A stretch of 64,000 bases of DNA from Streptomyces radiopugnans (GTDB taxonomy: Bacteria; Actinomycetota; Actinomycetes; Streptomycetales; Streptomycetaceae): the NCBI RefSeq assembly GCF_900110735.1, contig NZ_FOET01000015.1, forward strand, positions 23,801 to 87,800, in the 5' to 3' direction. A program made the position numbers and the translations under genes. This document shows, piece after piece, positions 61,539 through 64,000 of the stretch. The stretch's first letter is position 1. Each line of letters starts with the position of its first letter. The notes under the pieces were generated by a model. It did no database searches, had not been told where the DNA came from, and saw nothing but the letters and a program-made list of their open reading frames with translations.

Positions 61539-61781
61539 ATGAAGGGCGACTGGGTGGAGATCGTGGTGGACGCCGGAGACACCACCCGTACCTATGAGAT
61601 GGCGGCCACGCGTGCGGGTCGGCGCGTGGAGACGCAGGTGCGCAGGGGAGTGGTGGAGGTGAGCGAGGTCACCCGCAGCGGCACGGTGGTGCGCACCGCG
61701 CGCTTCATGGCCAACCGGGTGCTGGCCCTGGTCGAGCACCCGGTGCCGCGGGAGGACGCCGCGCAGGAGCCGGGGCGCTGA
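61539..61781 (+). CDS. Small conserved hypothetical protein
   Basis: 80 residues. MKGDWVEIVVDAGDTTRTYEMAATRAGRR and VEVSEVTRSGTVVRTARFMANRVLALVEHP alternate short strands and look like a small beta-rich fold with a basic surface. There is no signal peptide or membrane helix. The ATG has GGAAGGGGG upstream. It is divergent from the Ser/Thr kinase gene. I do not recognise a function. Confidence 0.75.
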   Translation: MKGDWVEIVVDAGDTTRTYEMAATRAGRRVETQVRRGVVEVSEVTRSGTVVRTARFMANRVLALVEHPVPREDAAQEPGR

Positions 61782-62026
61782 CCGGCGGCGCGGCCCGTCC
61801 GCTCGGGGTTTCCCCTCCGGGAAGTCCCGGGCCCGGGAGGGCGGTTCTCCACCCTGGGGAGTACCCGGGGCGCACCGGAGTCATCCTGCGGGAGGCCCCC
61901 GTTCGGTACGCGGGCATGACGCCCGGGGGCGCCCCTCGCTTCTAGTGTTGTCCTCAAGCGGCGGGTGCAGCACTCGTCCCCCGAGGCCAGACGCCCGCCG
62001 CCCCGGATCACGACAGGAGCGGAACC

Positions 62027-62236
62027 ATGGCGCACACAGCAGAGCGCCCGGCGGCCCGGACACGTGGGCGTCTGGCGGATCTCGCCGCCCTCGGCACCCG
62101 GCCGGGCGACCGCCGCCACCCTCTGGTGGCCGCCGTCATGGTCCTTCCGCTGGCCGTGCTGCTGGCCGTCGTCTTCGGCGGTGCGGAAGCGGTGATCACA
62201 CAGGCGTCGTCCGTGGCCGGACTGCTGGGGTTCTGA
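62027..62236 (+). CDS. Small single-pass membrane protein, unknown function
   Basis: 69 residues. The N-terminal ~30 residues are Arg-rich and cytoplasmic by prediction, followed by one hydrophobic segment (about 33-50). AGGAGC 6-7 nt before the ATG. A TAGTGT -10 lies at 61943-61948. The preceding 245-bp intergenic stretch also carries a GC-rich imperfect hairpin around 61813-61842 that may terminate the upstream gene. Confidence 0.65.
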   Translation: MAHTAERPAARTRGRLADLAALGTRPGDRRHPLVAAVMVLPLAVLLAVVFGGAEAVITQASSVAGLLGF

Positions 62237-62425
62237 CACAGGGCCCCGGGCTCGGGAGAGCGGCCCGAGCCCGGAACATCCGGTCACACAACCCCGTGGG
62301 GACGGGGGTACGGCGGACGGCGCGAGGCCCGGGCAGTCGGGGAACTGCCCGGGCATCGTGCCGTCCTGGGCCGTACGATCCGCCGCACGGCCCGCGCCCG
62401 CGGGCCCGCAACGGACGGGGACACC

Positions 62426-63430
62426 GTGGCGCACGCACCGCTCACCGCACCGCTCACCGCACATCTCGCGCACCGGGCCGCCTCCGCCCACGCAGCGGCC
62501 CCCGACGGCACCGCCCGCCCCGTGGTGCTGGCCGAGCGGGCCGACGCCACCGTCGTACGCAGCGGGAGCGTCGTGGCCAAGGCACACGCCCCCGGCGGCG
62601 ACTCCGGCCGGCTCGCGCTCCGGCTGAGCGTCGCCGCCCACCCGCTGCTGAGCCGCGTCCTGCTCGCGCCGCTGCCCGTCACCGCGGATCCGCCCAGCAG
62701 GGCCCCGGAAGCAGGGAGGGGGCCGGAGAGGCGGCTCCTGGACACCCTGCCCGACGGCCGCCCGGTGAGCCTGTGGCCCTACGGCACCCCCGTGGACCCC
62801 GGTGCGCCCGATGCCGCCCCCTGGGAGGCGGTCGGGGCGCTGCTCGCCCGCCTGCACGCCGTACCGCCCGCCGCGCTGCCCGGCCCGCTCCCGCCGATGC
62901 GCGGCCCGGCCAAGGCGTCCCGCGCTCTGGAAGTGCTGCGCCGCACCGTCCGCCGCACCGCCGCGGTACGGGCCGTCGAGGCGGCCTGGGCCCGTCTGCC
63001 CGCGTGGACGCGCGACGAGGCCCCGCCGCCGCGTGCGGACGCCCTCTGCCACGGAGACCTCCACCTGGGGCAACTCGTGCGGCACCCGGCGCCCGACGGC
63101 CCCTGGCGCCTCATCGACGTGGACGACCTGGGTCTGGGCGACCCGGCCTGGGACCTGGCCCGTCCCGCGGCCTGGTTCGCCACCGGGCTGCTGGCACCCG
63201 CGGACTTCGGCCGCCTCCTCGACGCCTACCGGGCCGCGGGCGGCACCGCGCTCCCCGGCGGCGCGGACGGCCCTCCCGCCGACCCCTGGCCGCGGCTGGA
63301 CGCGCCCGCGCGGGCGCTGACCGCCCAGCTGGCGGCCCGTGCCCTGGTCAGGGCCGAGGCCGAGGGGCGGGCGCCGGACGAGACCGACCGGGCCCTGGTC
63401 GACGCCTGTTCCCGCATCGCGGGGTCCTGA
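62426..63430 (+). CDS. Aminoglycoside phosphotransferase-fold kinase
   Basis: 334 residues of the APH/ChoK fold. The catalytic loop is ALCHGDLHLGQLVRHP (about 207-222), with the HGDxxxxN-type Asp, and the metal-binding segment is LIDVDDLGLGDPAWDLARPAAWF (about 230-252). The N-terminal lobe has VLAERADATVVRSGSVVAKAHAPGGDSGRL, with a Lys (VVAKAH) that should contact ATP. The family phosphorylates aminoglycosides, sugars or other small molecules; resistance is not implied. GTG start with GACGGGG upstream. Confidence 0.88.
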   Translation: MAHAPLTAPLTAHLAHRAASAHAAAPDGTARPVVLAERADATVVRSGSVVAKAHAPGGDSGRLALRLSVAAHPLLSRVLLAPLPVTADPPSRAPEAGRGPERRLLDTLPDGRPVSLWPYGTPVDPGAPDAAPWEAVGALLARLHAVPPAALPGPLPPMRGPAKASRALEVLRRTVRRTAAVRAVEAAWARLPAWTRDEAPPPRADALCHGDLHLGQLVRHPAPDGPWRLIDVDDLGLGDPAWDLARPAAWFATGLLAPADFGRLLDAYRAAGGTALPGGADGPPADPWPRLDAPARALTAQLAARALVRAEAEGRAPDETDRALVDACSRIAGS

Positions 63431-63565
63431 GGAGCCCGCGGGCCCTACGCTGGTGCGCCCGGACGGCCGCCCCACCGGTCCGACCGGTGCGCGGACGCAT
63501 CCAAGTAACCCCCGCAGCGCGTCCGCACAGTCACACGGTCCCTACCGCCACGGAGGCGAGACGCG

Positions 63566-63850
63566 ATGCAGTGCCCCAAGTGCCGAGCGCACATGCAGAC
63601 CTACAACCGCAGTGGAGTCCAGATCGAGCAGTGCAGCGGCTGCCGGGGGGTCTTCCTCGACTACGGGGAGCTGGAGGCGCTCACCCGCCTCGAGTCGCAG
63701 TGGTCGCAGCCCGCCCCGCCTCCGCCGGGACCTGCCGCCCAGCCCTACCCGGCCCCTCCCGCCTGGGGAGCCCCGCACCATGGCCACCACGGCCACCACG
63801 GCCACCACGGCCGTCACAAGAGCTTCAGCCGGATGCTGTTCTCCTCCTGA
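63566..63850 (+). CDS. TFIIB-type zinc ribbon protein with His-rich tail
   Basis: 94 residues. CPKCRAHMQTYNRSGVQIEQCSGCRGVFLDYGELEAL (about 3-39) is the zf-TFIIB pattern with two CxxC knuckles binding one zinc. A Pro/Ala linker follows, then HHGHHGHHGHHGRH (about 71-84), which could bind metal, and a short basic end. The role is unknown; such proteins may act in nucleic acid or metal handling. GGAGGCGAG before the ATG. Confidence 0.9.
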   Translation: MQCPKCRAHMQTYNRSGVQIEQCSGCRGVFLDYGELEALTRLESQWSQPAPPPPGPAAQPYPAPPAWGAPHHGHHGHHGHHGRHKSFSRMLFSS

Positions 63851-63893
63851 CCGGCAGCTCCCCTCCCGGCCGCAGGACGGTCCGGGGCACGGC

Positions 63894-63924
63894 GAAGGGC
63901 CGGAGCGCCATGCTCCGGCCCTTC
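63894..63924. terminator. Bidirectional 13-bp hairpin terminator
   Basis: 63894-63906 pairs perfectly with 63912-63924 around a GCCAT loop. It separates the zinc-ribbon gene from the convergent tRNA-Val. Confidence 0.85.
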
Positions 63925-63931
63925 GGGGGTG

Positions 63932-64000
63932 TGGACGATACTGGGATTGAACCAGTGACCTCTTCCGTGTCAGGGAAGCGCTCTCCCGCTGAGCTAATCG
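63932..64000 (-). tRNA. tRNA-Val(GAC), 5' end beyond the window
   Basis: Read on the minus strand the sequence gives a D-arm TAGCTCAGCGGGAGAGC, an anticodon stem CTTCC/GGAAG with loop CTGACAC (anticodon GAC, valine), and a T-arm CTGGTTCAATCCCAG. The 3' half of the acceptor stem is ATCGTCC with discriminator A. CCA is not encoded. The first 3 nt of the 5' acceptor strand (expected GGA) lie past the window edge. Confidence 0.95.

Overview
The window is very GC-rich actinobacterial chromosome, almost certainly from Streptomyces or a close relative. Supporting signs are the extreme third-position GC, many GTG starts, the pafC-tatA-tatC order, infC-rpmI-rplT followed by an RNA methyltransferase, a PAS kinase and pheST, a clustered argCJBDR/argGH locus, a perfect CebR-type operator, a TipAL-like regulator and long perfect hairpins as terminators. 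I see no insertion sequence, prophage, CRISPR array, rRNA or replication origin. The region reads as conserved core chromosome with small accessory insertions.

Layout. 0-6 kb: end of a WYL regulator, a small membrane protein, Tat export (tatA, tatC), a lipid kinase and a Ski2/Mtr4-like helicase. 6-15 kb: iron-boxed siderophore-interacting protein, a FEN-like exonuclease, OsmC-like protein with a coupled metal-receptor-fold protein, a DUF2510 membrane protein, a PLP alanine-racemase-fold enzyme, a membrane protein coupled to an orphan mycosin protease, and SseB. 15-23 kb: translation genes (infC with an ATC start, rpmI, rplT, trmH-like, orphan PAS histidine kinase, pheS, pheT). 23-32 kb: hydroxybutyryl-CoA dehydrogenase, a CebR-boxed secreted GH74 xyloglucanase, a Tat-exported GHL10 hydrolase, small regulators, a pseudo-phosphatase, a TipAL-like MerR protein, and a divergent pair made of a LysR effector domain lacking its HTH and a DUF5997 protein. 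32-43 kb: arginine biosynthesis (argC-J-B-D-R, three unrelated genes on the other strand, argG-H), with an 89-bp tandem duplication between argC and argJ. 43-48 kb: beta-carbonic-anhydrase-like protein, PlsC acyltransferase, GDPD phosphodiesterase, GNAT and two membrane proteins. 48-51 kb: a Met/Cys-codon leader peptide followed by the methionine importer metN-I-Q. 51-59 kb: GNAT, then corrin genes (cobL, a bluB-cobT fusion with a long disordered N-terminus, a CysG-like fusion) and a second TrmH-type methyltransferase. 59-64 kb: small membrane protein with a structured leader, a Ser/Thr kinase, small unknown proteins, an APH-fold kinase, a His-rich zinc ribbon and a 5'-truncated tRNA-Val(GAC).

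How it works together. The arginine genes form two ArgR-controlled units, with ARG-box-like sequence over both promoters and the repressor encoded in the first. CobL, BluB-CobT and the CysG-like protein cover early methylation, a mid-pathway double methylation and lower-ligand activation in cobalamin synthesis. The metNIQ leader suggests expression tied to Met/Cys-tRNA charging. A feature of the whole window is that many genes have a TAnnnT or CAnnnT -10-like hexamer only 6-7 nt before the start codon and no Shine-Dalgarno, which points to leaderless mRNAs and helped choose starts.
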